DNA of 64,000 bases from Christiangramia crocea (GTDB lineage: Bacteria > Bacteroidota > Bacteroidia > Flavobacteriales > Flavobacteriaceae), in assembly GCF_022410465.1 (NCBI RefSeq), contig NZ_JAJSON010000014.1, positions 1 to 64,000 of the forward strand, read 5' to 3'. The notes under the pieces are model-generated. The model searched no databases, was not told the origin of the DNA, and worked only from the letters and a program-made list of their open reading frames with translations. This document shows positions 14,994 to 25,007 of this stretch, in pieces. The stretch's first letter is position 1; every line of letters begins with the position of its first letter. The position numbers and the translations under genes were made by a program.

Positions 14994-16968
14994 CTTTCAA
15001 GAAAGAAACATTTATCTGAGTTAAGTCAACATCAATACTTTCTATATTCTGACCGATTAAGGCTAATTCCATTTTCGCATTATACCAATTCCCGAAATTC
15101 TCCGGTATTGATGGGTTATTGGTAATAAACACCGCCCCGTCTATTTCTATTTCGCTGGCGTGGTTCGTACCGTCTATTAAACCGTGGCACATTTCCATAC
15201 TCATAAAACCTAAGTCTAATTCATAGACAGCCTTAGAAGTTGAACTAATAAGTTCTATGGTTTCATCACTCTGATGTCTCTCGCTCTCATTTTGCCCGAT
15301 ATAAGTAAAGGGTTTAACGTATTTCTGTCTCCTAAATGGTTTTATTCCGGTGCTATAGTTAATAGTATCATTTTGCCTAATATTACGCCATGATATTTTG
15401 TGATGTTTCGGCAGACTTGCGTTTACTCTCTGTAATTCACTTACAAAAGAATCATCCCCGTAATCAATTTCAACTACAAATGCTTCTCCTATCGTATCAA
15501 TAGAACTCATGTTTACCTGAAACTCAAATATCTCAAAAGGATGTTCCACGTGCTTTGTCCAAATTGGCACTCCTGTAACTGTCCCCTGGGCATCTAATTG
15601 AGTAATTGCATAGGTGGCATCATCTTCAAACAGTAAACGTTCAATCTGAGTTACCCCTACCCCATCAATCTTAACAAAAACCCCTGCCTTGTACCATGAT
15701 GGTAGTCTCCCGTTTAAAATATGTCCCTCAGGTTTAGGGGTTATGCCATCATCTTCATAAATATTTCCTGACGTAAAATAAATAGCTAAGCGACCTTCTT
15801 TTTCTGTGAAATTACCTTCGTAGATATTAAGTCGATTAATATTGTTTGACTTCTGAATAACAGAAACTTCTTTTTCGCTCCCGCATTCGTATATTTTAAC
15901 CGTATGTACCGGGTAACTGGATCTAAATTGTATAGGAACAATATCGGTAGTTAACCAATCCTGAAATACTTTAGCAGGAGCATTAAAAGTGATCTCCTCA
16001 GAAATTTGTCCTAAGAAATTATCTTGACTTCTATCTACAAAATACATGGCATTATGAGCCGGGATTTCTATTTTCTTCGGTACGGTGTTTCCGTTTACTT
16101 CAGCTTCGGTAATGGTAAACGCCAGTGATTTTGTACATCCAAGATCGTCTTTGACATAAGCCGTATAACTTCCGGCTAATAATCCTCCTAACTGATTGCT
16201 TCCGCTGTAATTCGTGCCGTCAAACGAATAGGTTTTAGTGAGTCCGCTTGTACTCTTAATAGTCGCAACCGCTCCAAAAGGTGAACCCTGTTTATCGACT
16301 TTCGTAAGCGCCAGTACAGGTGGGGCGTTAAATAAGATGGTTTTTTCAGGCTCGCTATCCCCTGAAACCTTAAACAACTTAATAATCCCAGTGGTGGCAT
16401 TGGCGGGTCTTGTGAGATCTACTGCATACGGGTTTCCGTCTGTAGGGTCTTGACTGGCTATTTGTGTGCCTATCGGACTTTCTACAACTATTTTCCCGCC
16501 TGAAACATTGGTAGTAACGGTTAATTTATAGTTTCCGCATGGATTAGAGCTAGCCTCTGAAGTGGCAGCGCTTAAGGTGCTTTCTGTTTCCTGAGTAGTC
16601 GTGGTAATTTCTGAAGATACAAATAACAGACTTTGATTATCGAAAGTATCAAAATGCGTATTATCAAAATGCTCTATGGTAACAATCCCGTGAAGCGTTC
16701 CTGAAGGCAGGTCATTCCCAGCGGCATCCTGAGACGTGGCGTAGTAATTAACTGTGTACTCACCGCTTAAATTATCGTCTTGCTCAAAGGCATTTTTAAA
16801 ACTTCCTGCTAAAACTGTAGGACTGGAAGGGCTTTGAATTGTCCCAATAGATACCTGCCTTATTCCTAATCGCTGTTCTTTAAAAATATAGGTTTTGCCA
16901 GTCGCAATAGTAATCGTATTGTTGACTGATCCCGTATCAAAAAACCGTAATTCTAACTTAGATGCCAT
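14953..16968 (-). CDS. Tail tip/central fibre protein (671 aa)
   Basis: It starts MASKLELRFFDTGSVNNTITI, with beta-rich N-terminal domains, an Ig-like module (about 215-290, ending AFTITEA) and a long C-terminal receptor-type region that includes YIGQNESERHQSDETIELIS. Overlaps the previous gene by 11 bp. Order after tape measure and distal-tail protein fits a tail-tip component. Exact family not recognised. Confidence 0.65.
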   Translation of the reverse strand: MASKLELRFFDTGSVNNTITIATGKTYIFKEQRLGIRQVSIGTIQSPSSPTVLAGSFKNAFEQDDNLSGEYTVNYYATSQDAAGNDLPSGTLHGIVTIEHFDNTHFDTFDNQSLLFVSSEITTTTQETESTLSAATSEASSNPCGNYKLTVTTNVSGGKIVVESPIGTQIASQDPTDGNPYAVDLTRPANATTGIIKLFKVSGDSEPEKTILFNAPPVLALTKVDKQGSPFGAVATIKSTSGLTKTYSFDGTNYSGSNQLGGLLAGSYTAYVKDDLGCTKSLAFTITEAEVNGNTVPKKIEIPAHNAMYFVDRSQDNFLGQISEEITFNAPAKVFQDWLTTDIVPIQFRSSYPVHTVKIYECGSEKEVSVIQKSNNINRLNIYEGNFTEKEGRLAIYFTSGNIYEDDGITPKPEGHILNGRLPSWYKAGVFVKIDGVGVTQIERLLFEDDATYAITQLDAQGTVTGVPIWTKHVEHPFEIFEFQVNMSSIDTIGEAFVVEIDYGDDSFVSELQRVNASLPKHHKISWRNIRQNDTINYSTGIKPFRRQKYVKPFTYIGQNESERHQSDETIELISSTSKAVYELDLGFMSMEMCHGLIDGTNHASEIEIDGAVFITNNPSIPENFGNWYNAKMELALIGQNIESIDVDLTQINVSFLKVNVDSGGVGFLKL

Positions 16969-19159
16969 AGGCTTTCAATAATTTAAAGGTCATTTTATCT
17001 TTTGCTTTCACGGTGAATATGTATGCATACTCACTTCGGTTCTGTTCGTTGGTGAATTCCCAAAGGCCGTAATAATTGTTTACTCGTCTACCATTAATCA
17101 GGGTAGTATCGAGTAGCTTTTCTAATAGTTCCTGATCGAAATACTTTTCCGCATCAATCCATTCAGGTTCAAATAGTGGTTTATCTAAGTCGGCAATCGG
17201 TACATCTGCATTTTCTTTGAGGTAGTTTTCACCGACCTTCTTAGTCTTTAACTCGCTATTTCCATTCGCATTTAGGAATTGAATATTTTTATCCTGAAGT
17301 TTAACAATGCCGTTATTAAACCACCATGAATGTCTTTGCCTGTTTCGTGCCGGGGTCAGGTTATAATTAAATCCCGTTTCAGGGGCATATGTTCCAGTAG
17401 GGGCTTCCTCAAAATCATCCTGCCATGTTCTAACGGTGAATAATTTGTTTCTTCTTTGGCGTTGGGTGTCTTTAACATCTATTAGGAAATTATCCTTATC
17501 CTCATTCCTATCGGCATCTGGAAAATCGTCATACTGATACCTTCGTGTATATTCAACTCCATAAGGATCTGTTCTGCTCTCCCCTAATGCCTCATATTCA
17601 TTGTCAACAATAGTTAAAGGTGTCCGGCTTGTCATCTGGGTGTTATACTCGTCCAGCCCTAAAGGTTCTTCATAATCACCTCCTTTTATGTAACCAAACT
17701 TTAGCGATTGATAACAATACTCTGAAGCAGTGGAACGCTCGATTATTTTTAATTTCCCTAAATGACCCACTACGGTTCGCTGAAAGAAAAATTTAAGATC
17801 TTCTAATATGATATTCTGCCTGTTTCCATGAATAGAAATACCATACCCCACCGGTAATACTGCGTGAATAGATTTATAGGCATTTTCAAAAGACAATTCC
17901 AACGGCCATTCCTTCAGGTTTCCTGCATCATCTTTTCTTTTAAGATTTCTCACCCATCCCCCAGGCAATAAGACCATGTTATGCGAACTATCAGTTAGAA
18001 GTGTAGAATCATTCCCGTCTAACAAATGACTCTCAAAACCATTCACCTTCCCGGTGTAAATTTCAGTAAGTCGGTTGAAACAATCCCATAATGTAAGACA
18101 AGGCGAAACAGTGGCCGGGTAAAAAGAATCTTCCTCACGGGTCATAGAAGCGGAGTAATCCCCTATTTGAATGATCGCGTCCCCTTTACTGATCCCATCC
18201 CCGTATTTACCCTGCATAAACAGACCAACAGAATAGCTTTCTCCTTCAGCCGGTACATGAGGGAAATCAAAGTTTACATTAAATACATCCGTTGGGCTGG
18301 TTGCTACCGGGTCTCCAATATCTAATAAAGTGTATTCCTGTAGTAAATCATATGAATCTCCATTACCATAAACCCGAAATACAACTTTCATTGACAAGTC
18401 AGAAGCACGGGTTAAAACCATGCTTGGAATAGTGAATGAAGCGGTTAATTTTAAGTCTGTTTGCCCCCTATCACGGTCTGCTATCAAATAAAACATCTGA
18501 TCTGCTCCAGGAATGTCATTATCTGAGCCGGGACGTTCAAAACAACTACTTACATTTTCAGAATCTGCGTTTACAATGGCATCCATAGGGAAGCACTGAA
18601 AAGCTGTTCTGAAGTCATTTCCTGAGTTCCATAGCCCTGAATTAACCTCAAACTGTGTAGTATTTCCACTAGAATGTTCCGATCTTAGAAACACTTTTCG
18701 CCCGTTTAGTTGTATATCATCCCTTTTTAGTGGTGTGATAGTGTTTCCTTCAATATCAGTAGTTCTATTAAGCTCAAACTTCTCCCTTAATTGTGAGGTT
18801 AATATTTCTCTAAGCCCCCCTTCTACAAAATTAATCTGTAGTTTACCGTCTTTGATTTTACGGGAAGAAAAATCTAAGAAACCCTCTGAGTGCAAACGCC
18901 AGTCATCCGTTGTAGGGTGCATTTCTTTTCGTACCATGCGGCACTTGGCATGAACTCCGTGTAACTGCCAAAGGTTTTCTAAATACTGCTTAGCTTCCCC
19001 TATAAATTCAAGGTTATTTATTTGCTTAATAAAGATCCCAAAAGTCTTTTCACTACGGCCTATCTCGGTTTCGCTATTTTTATAGCCGGGAGGGTCTTTA
19101 TGAAGTACTTTCGTACCTAAGACTGAATATAATGTTATTTCGACTCTATTACTAAACAT
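16958..19159 (-). CDS. Distal tail/tail-tip protein (733 aa)
   Basis: The first gene after the tape measure, overlapping it by 8 bp. Residues 1-120 (MFSNRVEITLYSVLGTKVLH) probably form the tube-facing domain. The C-terminus ends with WEFTNEQNRSEYAYIFTVKAKDKMTFKLLKAYGI. In siphoviruses this position encodes the distal tail protein or tail-associated hub; the length suggests a hub combined with a structural domain. No catalytic motif was seen. Confidence 0.65.
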   Translation of the reverse strand: MFSNRVEITLYSVLGTKVLHKDPPGYKNSETEIGRSEKTFGIFIKQINNLEFIGEAKQYLENLWQLHGVHAKCRMVRKEMHPTTDDWRLHSEGFLDFSSRKIKDGKLQINFVEGGLREILTSQLREKFELNRTTDIEGNTITPLKRDDIQLNGRKVFLRSEHSSGNTTQFEVNSGLWNSGNDFRTAFQCFPMDAIVNADSENVSSCFERPGSDNDIPGADQMFYLIADRDRGQTDLKLTASFTIPSMVLTRASDLSMKVVFRVYGNGDSYDLLQEYTLLDIGDPVATSPTDVFNVNFDFPHVPAEGESYSVGLFMQGKYGDGISKGDAIIQIGDYSASMTREEDSFYPATVSPCLTLWDCFNRLTEIYTGKVNGFESHLLDGNDSTLLTDSSHNMVLLPGGWVRNLKRKDDAGNLKEWPLELSFENAYKSIHAVLPVGYGISIHGNRQNIILEDLKFFFQRTVVGHLGKLKIIERSTASEYCYQSLKFGYIKGGDYEEPLGLDEYNTQMTSRTPLTIVDNEYEALGESRTDPYGVEYTRRYQYDDFPDADRNEDKDNFLIDVKDTQRQRRNKLFTVRTWQDDFEEAPTGTYAPETGFNYNLTPARNRQRHSWWFNNGIVKLQDKNIQFLNANGNSELKTKKVGENYLKENADVPIADLDKPLFEPEWIDAEKYFDQELLEKLLDTTLINGRRVNNYYGLWEFTNEQNRSEYAYIFTVKAKDKMTFKLLKAYGI

Positions 19160-22100
19160 CCCTTCTTCTTATAAAGTTCATTTCCTTAGCAAATTCACTT
19201 GCTAACCTTCCGTAATTTGGTGCGGGTGGTGGCGTTTGTTTCTTATTGTTCCCTTCCTGAATCGCTTTTAATATTTCCTTATTAAAGTTTTGTTCTGTCT
19301 GCCTGTTATTTAATGCTTTAGCCTGACTCTGTAGGCTTGTCATTATCGCAGCCTGATTTAGCTTATCTAGGGTTAAGCCCTCCAGGTATTCCGGTACACT
19401 TGATATTACATTATCGCCCTTATCCAGATAAGTATAAGTCGGCTTATTAGGAGTTATGTATTTAAACCTTCCCTGGCTATCGGTTACAACCTCAGATTTA
19501 CCACCGTCCCCAACTTCTGCAAGCTCCGCTTCACCTCCTTTACGCCCGTGCTTATATTTAGGGATTGGCTTAGCTAGTACTGTTGCTAATTGAATCGCTC
19601 CTAACGCTCCTATGGCTATAGAAAGAGGTATATTAGGTAAAGCTTCCACTATGGCGGCAGCGGTGTTTATTGCAATAGAGAAAGCGGCAGTAGCCTTGTC
19701 TATTTTAGCCTGTTTCTCCTTTTCTTTCGCTATTTTCTTCTGTAGTGCTTTTTCCCTTTCAGCACGTTCCTTTTCTAGTTGTTTTCGCTCGGTATCGGTT
19801 AGATTTTCATTTTCTAACCAATTCTCATACATTTCATTGTTCTTCTGAATCTCATCCTCATACTTTTGGATCTTACGTTCAGAAAATGCCATTGCAAGGC
19901 TTCCAATTTCATAAACCACGTCACCGGCATACTGCATCCAGTCAGCAAGCTTTTCCTTTTTAAGCTTGTTTTCTTCATCAGCCTGTTCGATCTTCTTTTG
20001 AGACCATTTAACGAACTCATTATAATCCCATTCATAAGAACTTGCAAACTCATTCATTAGGGCTTGCATATCCTCTCCAATTAACCCGGAAAGGTTTTCC
20101 ATGCCAGCAAAAATTGCATCAGAGTTTAAAGCTGAATCCCCTATTTCAATTTCAATACCATCGAATACATCGCCATTACCCTTTATATCTTCAATAGCTT
20201 TTTTAAACTCCTTTATCTGGTCTTGAAGTTTTTTCCATGCAACGGGATCTGAAATAGAATCAGCTGTTTTCTCTGCTACTTGAATTAAATCCTCAAAATA
20301 TCCAATGCTCTTTTTTATTTCTAAATTCCCTTCACGGATTTCAGAAATGCTATCTATATCTTTTCGTTCTTTAAGTTTTTTGTTGGTTTTATCAATAGCA
20401 TCGGCATTTTTATCTTCTTTTTCTTCGTAAGAGTTGGTAATGTCAAAGTATTTAAGTTTTTGCCCAGGTGCAAGCGGGGCTAATGAACCGTTATCCTTTA
20501 CGAATTGGTCTATTTCTTCCTGAATCTTCTTTCTATTGATCTTTACATCAGAATAAGCAGAACTCCAAGCTCCGGCAAAGGCATCTTTCACTCGTGTATT
20601 CCATCCTTCTAATTCTTCAAAAGCTTTAAATATACCCCCGCTCTTAAAAGTATTATAGAAGTCTGAAACTTCATCTTTCAGTTGCCCTAGTGACTCTGTA
20701 AAGGATTTTATAGTAGTTGTTACCCCTCGCAATAATTCACCCCAAAACTCAAATATAGATATTGACAATAACCCTTTAATGATATATAATACATTGACGG
20801 TATTATTTAAAGCCCCGGTAAGTAAATCAGATTCCCTTACTAATTTTCGGATGCTTTCATACATCCCGGTAAAATAATTAGTTGAACTTGTTACCTCTAC
20901 GCCAAAATCCTGTATATCTTCTGTGGTATCGGTTATTTTTTCGCCAAGTGAATCGAATGTTTTAATTAAAGTTTTGGAAATAAAGTTATTTCCTTCCTCC
21001 ATTGACCGTATCGCTTGATTAAAGCTATTTGATAACCGTCCCTGTGCGGCTGCAAGAGTTTCAACTTTATCTATTTTATCTAAACTGAAGGTTTTTTCTA
21101 ATTCATTCGCAAATCCCGGAAGTACCTCTTCTGAAATAACATTACCTAATTCCAATTGTTTACTAAGTTCCTGGGTAGTTAAACCCATAGACTTAGCGAG
21201 TATTTGAAATGCACCCGGTAAACGCTCCCCTAACTGTCCCCTGATTTCTTCAGCTTGCACCTTACCTTTAGACAATATCTGCTCTAATGCTCTGATCGCC
21301 CCATTCACCTCTTCTGTAGATAATCCAAGTACCGCACCAGCTTTAGCGGTTTGCCTAAAAATATCCTGGGTTTCAGCAAGCGTAAGGTTTGTTACTTTAG
21401 CTGAAGCATAGAATTTTGTATAGGCTTTTTGAAGTGTGTTTATCTGAACCCCTGTTTCTTCTGCCAGGTCTTTTATAAAACCCTGTGCTTGTGAAAAATT
21501 TTCAGAATTCTCCGTAACCTGAGCAAGAGCCTTATTAAGAGCATCAATTTCCTTTACTTGCTGGAATATTTGTCTACCTATATCAACAGCAGAAACAACC
21601 CCAAAAGCAGCCATAGCAGAAGAAATTAAACTCCCTGCTTTACTCCATGCTTTCCCGTAATTACCTACTGACCTTTGAAACTGTCCTACATTAGCATCTA
21701 CCTTTTTTAGCCTGCCGTCAAGTTGCTGTATCTCCCTTTGAAGTTTTCGGGCTTCCTTAGAGTTTTCACCCTGTACTAACGCAACGTCCTTATACCTTCT
21801 CCTTAACTGATTTAATACAACTGATTGCTTCTGATATTCAGTGGCTAATTTGGATGATAAAACAGCCTGCTCTCTGTATTTTTTATTGAGCTGGTTTGTC
21901 TCAAATCTAGTTTTCTGAAGATCCTTGTTATGTGAACTCTGAGCGGAGTAGAATTTAGCCTGCGCACTCGCAAGGGCTTTTTCTAGTCGTGCCTGTTCTT
22001 TAAGTTGAATATTAACCTGTTTACGATAGGTAGCAGATTTCTGAAGTCTATCATTTAATTCTTTTGGCGTTCCTTTATCTAAAGGTGTACTGGCTAATGT

Positions 22101-22217
22101 TTTGGCACTTTTAGCAGCTTCAAGAATGGTTTTATCCACTTGAATCATTCCATTTTTTATCTGCTCTATGGTATTTAGAGCTTCTTTTAATGACTTATCA
22201 AAAGTGTTCTTTGCCAT
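19152..22217 (-). CDS. Tail tape measure protein (1021 aa)
   Basis: The longest phage gene. Long coiled-coil-prone helices (1-200, 650-900) flank a typical tape-measure N-terminal domain (about 205-420): an Ala-rich hydrophobic stretch, then IKDLAEETGVQINTLQKAYT and EEIRGQLGERLPGAFQILAK. A hydrophobic segment near 855-885 (IAINTAAAIVEALPNIPLSI) may enter the membrane on injection. Tail length is set by this protein. Its ATG overlaps the TAA of 22217-22831 (TAATG). Confidence 0.92.
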   Translation of the reverse strand: MAKNTFDKSLKEALNTIEQIKNGMIQVDKTILEAAKSAKTLASTPLDKGTPKELNDRLQKSATYRKQVNIQLKEQARLEKALASAQAKFYSAQSSHNKDLQKTRFETNQLNKKYREQAVLSSKLATEYQKQSVVLNQLRRRYKDVALVQGENSKEARKLQREIQQLDGRLKKVDANVGQFQRSVGNYGKAWSKAGSLISSAMAAFGVVSAVDIGRQIFQQVKEIDALNKALAQVTENSENFSQAQGFIKDLAEETGVQINTLQKAYTKFYASAKVTNLTLAETQDIFRQTAKAGAVLGLSTEEVNGAIRALEQILSKGKVQAEEIRGQLGERLPGAFQILAKSMGLTTQELSKQLELGNVISEEVLPGFANELEKTFSLDKIDKVETLAAAQGRLSNSFNQAIRSMEEGNNFISKTLIKTFDSLGEKITDTTEDIQDFGVEVTSSTNYFTGMYESIRKLVRESDLLTGALNNTVNVLYIIKGLLSISIFEFWGELLRGVTTTIKSFTESLGQLKDEVSDFYNTFKSGGIFKAFEELEGWNTRVKDAFAGAWSSAYSDVKINRKKIQEEIDQFVKDNGSLAPLAPGQKLKYFDITNSYEEKEDKNADAIDKTNKKLKERKDIDSISEIREGNLEIKKSIGYFEDLIQVAEKTADSISDPVAWKKLQDQIKEFKKAIEDIKGNGDVFDGIEIEIGDSALNSDAIFAGMENLSGLIGEDMQALMNEFASSYEWDYNEFVKWSQKKIEQADEENKLKKEKLADWMQYAGDVVYEIGSLAMAFSERKIQKYEDEIQKNNEMYENWLENENLTDTERKQLEKERAEREKALQKKIAKEKEKQAKIDKATAAFSIAINTAAAIVEALPNIPLSIAIGALGAIQLATVLAKPIPKYKHGRKGGEAELAEVGDGGKSEVVTDSQGRFKYITPNKPTYTYLDKGDNVISSVPEYLEGLTLDKLNQAAIMTSLQSQAKALNNRQTEQNFNKEILKAIQEGNNKKQTPPPAPNYGRLASEFAKEMNFIRRRDV

Positions 22218-22831
22218 TATGCTGCTTGTTTCGAGTTTAAGGCTTCATTAATCCATCCTAGCCACTCGGTTACTGATATGTTTTTTAAGTCAAGCTGAAT
22301 CTTACAAATACGCTGAATCTTTATTTTAAGATCAATCGTGCTTATCCCTTCTTTTGAAAAATTCTTTTCTTCAAAATCTTCAACAGCCTTGTTTTTCTGC
22401 TCTAGCTTCATCTTAACAACCTTCATTTGATTGTTAAGCCTTTTCAATTCATCTATAAAGGGCTTACCCTCGTTTAGTAAGAATTGATACCTCCTAAGCG
22501 TATCTATATATTCCTTTTTAATATCCTTATCCATTGAAAAAGACCTTCTCGATAACTGAGTCAACAGAATTGATCCATAATAAACCCGATCTTCTAACTC
22601 ATTTCTATCATAAATCAACTCAAAGTAGAGTAAGGTTTTATTGTTCCCGGTCTTTTCTGAATATTCATTTAAAATATTATCCCATACCTCTTTAGCCTTT
22701 TCCTTTTCTCCCTTAGAAAATTTTAATTCCCCATATTCATAACCATATACTAAAAAGCGTAAATCCTGAGTCTTTTGAATCTGGTCAAAATTCCACTTTG
22801 ATATTTCATCACAATTTTGGTAAAATCTCAT
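22217..22831 (-). CDS. Hypothetical phage protein in the tail-chaperone position (204 aa)
   Basis: A helical, charged protein (MRFYQNCDEISKWNFDQIQK to the C-terminal SVTEWLGWINEALNSKQAA) with a coiled-coil-like centre (about 120-155). It lies directly between tail-tube genes and the tape measure, where many siphoviruses encode tail assembly chaperones. No slippery frameshift site was recognised. Coupled to the upstream gene by an ATGA overlap. Confidence 0.6.
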   Translation of the reverse strand: MRFYQNCDEISKWNFDQIQKTQDLRFLVYGYEYGELKFSKGEKEKAKEVWDNILNEYSEKTGNNKTLLYFELIYDRNELEDRVYYGSILLTQLSRRSFSMDKDIKKEYIDTLRRYQFLLNEGKPFIDELKRLNNQMKVVKMKLEQKNKAVEDFEEKNFSKEGISTIDLKIKIQRICKIQLDLKNISVTEWLGWINEALNSKQAA

Positions 22832-23280
22832 ATTTCTACGTTCTCCAGGATATGTTCTAGTAAATCGGGTAAAATGTGTTTATCGTTTATGGTTTTCTCG
22901 TCCTTTGGCGTATTACCAAAAATGTCTTTCCCGTATCTTTCAACTAATTTATCTCGCTTGGAATCTTCGCTTTCTACCTCCCATGTAGTTCCTTTAAACC
23001 CAACAAAAAAACCTTCATAAAAATCCCCTGTATCTCTTAAAGTAGTACGATTATAAGGCTGCCCTTTTTCTTTCTTAATCTCTACGGTAATAGGTTTGTA
23101 TTTACCACCAATAGAGTCTAAGGACTGATCTAAAGCGTTTTTTCCTGAAAATAAATTAGCAGTGTTCAATGCTGTGATAATGCCCTCATTGTTTTTTACA
23201 GACTTTTGGGCTACTTCGGTCAATTCGTTAGTAACCTTATCTATTGATTTAAAAGCTGTATCTAAAAGTCCTGAAGTCAT
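22828..23280 (-). CDS. Head-tail joining/tail completion-like protein (150 aa)
   Basis: Start placed at 23280 (MTSGLLDTAFKSIDKVTNEL). The frame is open to 23325, but that extension would encode the terminator hairpin at 23288-23318. The segment QPYNRTTLRDTGDFYEGFF recalls the L-x-D-T-G-x-F/L core of virion-morphogenesis/gp10-like proteins. Probably helps join or complete the tail; resemblance is weak. It is the first gene after the terminator that follows the major tail gene. Confidence 0.55.
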   Translation of the reverse strand: MTSGLLDTAFKSIDKVTNELTEVAQKSVKNNEGIITALNTANLFSGKNALDQSLDSIGGKYKPITVEIKKEKGQPYNRTTLRDTGDFYEGFFVGFKGTTWEVESEDSKRDKLVERYGKDIFGNTPKDEKTINDKHILPDLLEHILENVEI

Positions 23281-23287
23281 ATCTTGT

Positions 23288-23318
23288 AAAAAAAAGCCCC
23301 ACCCATTGCAGGTAGGGC
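23288..23318 (-). terminator. Rho-independent terminator after the major tail protein gene
   Basis: On the - strand GCCCTACC, a 7-nt loop (TGCAATG) and GGTGGGGC form an 8-bp stem with one G-T pair, followed by eight T residues. It begins 26 bp downstream of the major tail gene stop. It would limit read-through into the tape-measure genes, raising tube and capsid output relative to tail-tip proteins. Confidence 0.85.
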
Positions 23319-23343
23319 AAACCAACCAACCTAAAAAAAAGAA

Positions 23344-24291
23344 TTAAGAAACCACCTCGGTAACTTGCGCACCTCGGTAAACTGTAGTCCCATCTTTAAT
23401 AATTGATACAGTGGAGGCAGTAGCATCCCATGTACTCAATTTGATCTCGTCACTAGATGCAAGTGCTGGGATTCCTGAAATTGTGTATTTCCCTGGAATA
23501 CTAGAGTCTTCTGCAATAGTAACAGTTGTGCCGTCAATTGGTACGGCTGTGCCATTTACAATTAGCCTGAAGTCATCAGCTACCCCTCCGGAAAAAGCGG
23601 TTGAACCGTCTTTTAACATTGCGGTAAAAGTAATTTCAGTGGCAGCAGCAGCGAATGAAGTCAAATCTAAATCAACATCATTAATCCCCTCTACTTTCAA
23701 TGGTCTGAAAGGGAGGTTGTCAGCAGCAAAGTAAGCGGCAAACTTATTATAATCCTGTGGGTTATTAAGTTCAACCATCATTCTCACTTTACCAGCTACT
23801 GAACCATCTGACTCGGTAAATGGATCTGTATCTAATAGACCAACTGAAGCCCCGGTAATTTTAGTACCGTTTTTAGTAAGCTTCATGTTTCCTTTAGCAT
23901 CTAACATTACGAAGTCATAAACATCGTTAGAGTCATAAGAACTCATAACCTCCTGAAGTCTGTCATCTTTATCCCAAGAGAATCTATACTTGTAAATTCC
24001 CTTTCTGGAAAGTGAACTAAGGCCAAGCGGTGAAGTTTCAACTACGTTTTCTTCGGTTAGTCTCTCAAAAGAGAAACCAAGCGGCATAGGGATAATATTT
24101 CCCTTTTGGATCTCGGCTGCGATTCCTTCAGCTGTCAGGTCGGCTATAGTGTTATAGTCAAAACCTCTTTTTGACAACCAGAAAGAACGGGGCATACCTT
24201 CTTTAAAACTGCAATGCTTTAGACCTGTCCCCTTTTGGGCGGCAATAGCGCAGTTAACTAAATTTACGATATCTTGTGCTGTTATTGGCAT
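23344..24291 (-). CDS. Major tail (tube) protein with C-terminal Ig-like domain (315 aa)
   Basis: Residues 1-210 form the likely tube domain (starts MPITAQDIVNLVNCAIAAQK; KVRMMVELNNPQDYNKFAAY at about 170). Residues 210-315 have the Gly/Thr/Asp pattern of an Ig-like decoration domain (LIVNGTAVPIDGTTVTIAED). Position after connectors and before the tape measure, and the strong terminator just downstream, suit an abundant virion protein. Confidence 0.75.
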   Translation of the reverse strand: MPITAQDIVNLVNCAIAAQKGTGLKHCSFKEGMPRSFWLSKRGFDYNTIADLTAEGIAAEIQKGNIIPMPLGFSFERLTEENVVETSPLGLSSLSRKGIYKYRFSWDKDDRLQEVMSSYDSNDVYDFVMLDAKGNMKLTKNGTKITGASVGLLDTDPFTESDGSVAGKVRMMVELNNPQDYNKFAAYFAADNLPFRPLKVEGINDVDLDLTSFAAAATEITFTAMLKDGSTAFSGGVADDFRLIVNGTAVPIDGTTVTIAEDSSIPGKYTISGIPALASSDEIKLSTWDATASTVSIIKDGTTVYRGAQVTEVVS

Positions 24292-24294
24292 CGT

Positions 24295-24477
24295 TTATTT
24301 TTTTACTTGTTTAACAATACCCTGGTCTGCATAAAATTCTCCGGCTTTGGGGTGCATTTCAACTGTCTTACCAGCCTGAACAACTCCTTTACCAAAATTC
24401 TTTGCATACAGGACTTCATATTTATCACGGCTTACTTTCTTTTCAACCGTTTTTTCTGTTTTCTTCTTATCTGCCAT
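24295..24477 (-). CDS. Small basic phage protein (60 aa)
   Basis: MADKKKTEKTVEKKVSRDKY continues into EVLYAKNFGKGVVQAGKTVE. Lys-rich N-terminus, then a small beta-type region. Start at 24477 preferred over 24486 because it leaves 2 nt after the upstream stop. In the connector/tail block, so perhaps a minor joining protein; function unknown. Confidence 0.6.
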   Translation of the reverse strand: MADKKKTEKTVEKKVSRDKYEVLYAKNFGKGVVQAGKTVEMHPKAGEFYADQGIVKQVKK

Positions 24478-24479
24478 GT

Positions 24480-25007
24480 CTAGCATTTTTGAGTTAAATA
24501 GTACGATAGTTTAATCTTCAGTGCGAACAAATGCCAGGGCTGTAAATCGTCTTTTTGAATATCCTTTGTATTGAACCCTTTAAAGACAGTATCAATGCCT
24601 TTTTCAAGTCCTTCATAGGTAAATTCAAGCGGTACTTCTTTTAAGAACATAGCCGCTAAACGGTGTGCCTCTGCATCTGCTCTATGGGAATCATCCAACT
24701 TAGAAAGATCCATCCAAAACACAATTTTAACCGGTGCTGTATAAACAATACCATCTTCTGTGTCATGGTCATCCCCATCAATAAAAAAGAATGAACATCC
24801 TTTTGTATCGTCCAGGTAAACACTTTCATAATCCTTCACGTTAACATCATAACGCTTTGGTATAAAACTGTCATCCTGGGGGAATTTATAAACCCTTCCA
24901 AAACCTTCAATACTTGTAAAATGATCTGAAAGACCATCATACAAATCTGCCTGCATATCTTTAATTGCAACATCAATACCTGAAGGATTTGAAATTAAGT
25001 GGTTCAT
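24480..25007 (-). CDS. Tail terminator/neck-type protein (175 aa)
   Basis: It starts MNHLISNPSGIDVAIKDMQA and has alternating helix and strand character (GIVYTAPVKIVFWMDLSKLD). It overlaps the connector gene by 4 bp. Neck or tail-terminator proteins usually occupy this place between connector and tube protein; the assignment is by position. Confidence 0.55.
   Translation of the reverse strand: MNHLISNPSGIDVAIKDMQADLYDGLSDHFTSIEGFGRVYKFPQDDSFIPKRYDVNVKDYESVYLDDTKGCSFFFIDGDDHDTEDGIVYTAPVKIVFWMDLSKLDDSHRADAEAHRLAAMFLKEVPLEFTYEGLEKGIDTVFKGFNTKDIQKDDLQPWHLFALKIKLSYYLTQKC

Noticed and set aside
19152-22217. Possible programmed frameshift before the tape measure gene
   Set aside because: No slippery heptamer with a suitable overlapping frame was seen at the end of 22217-22831.
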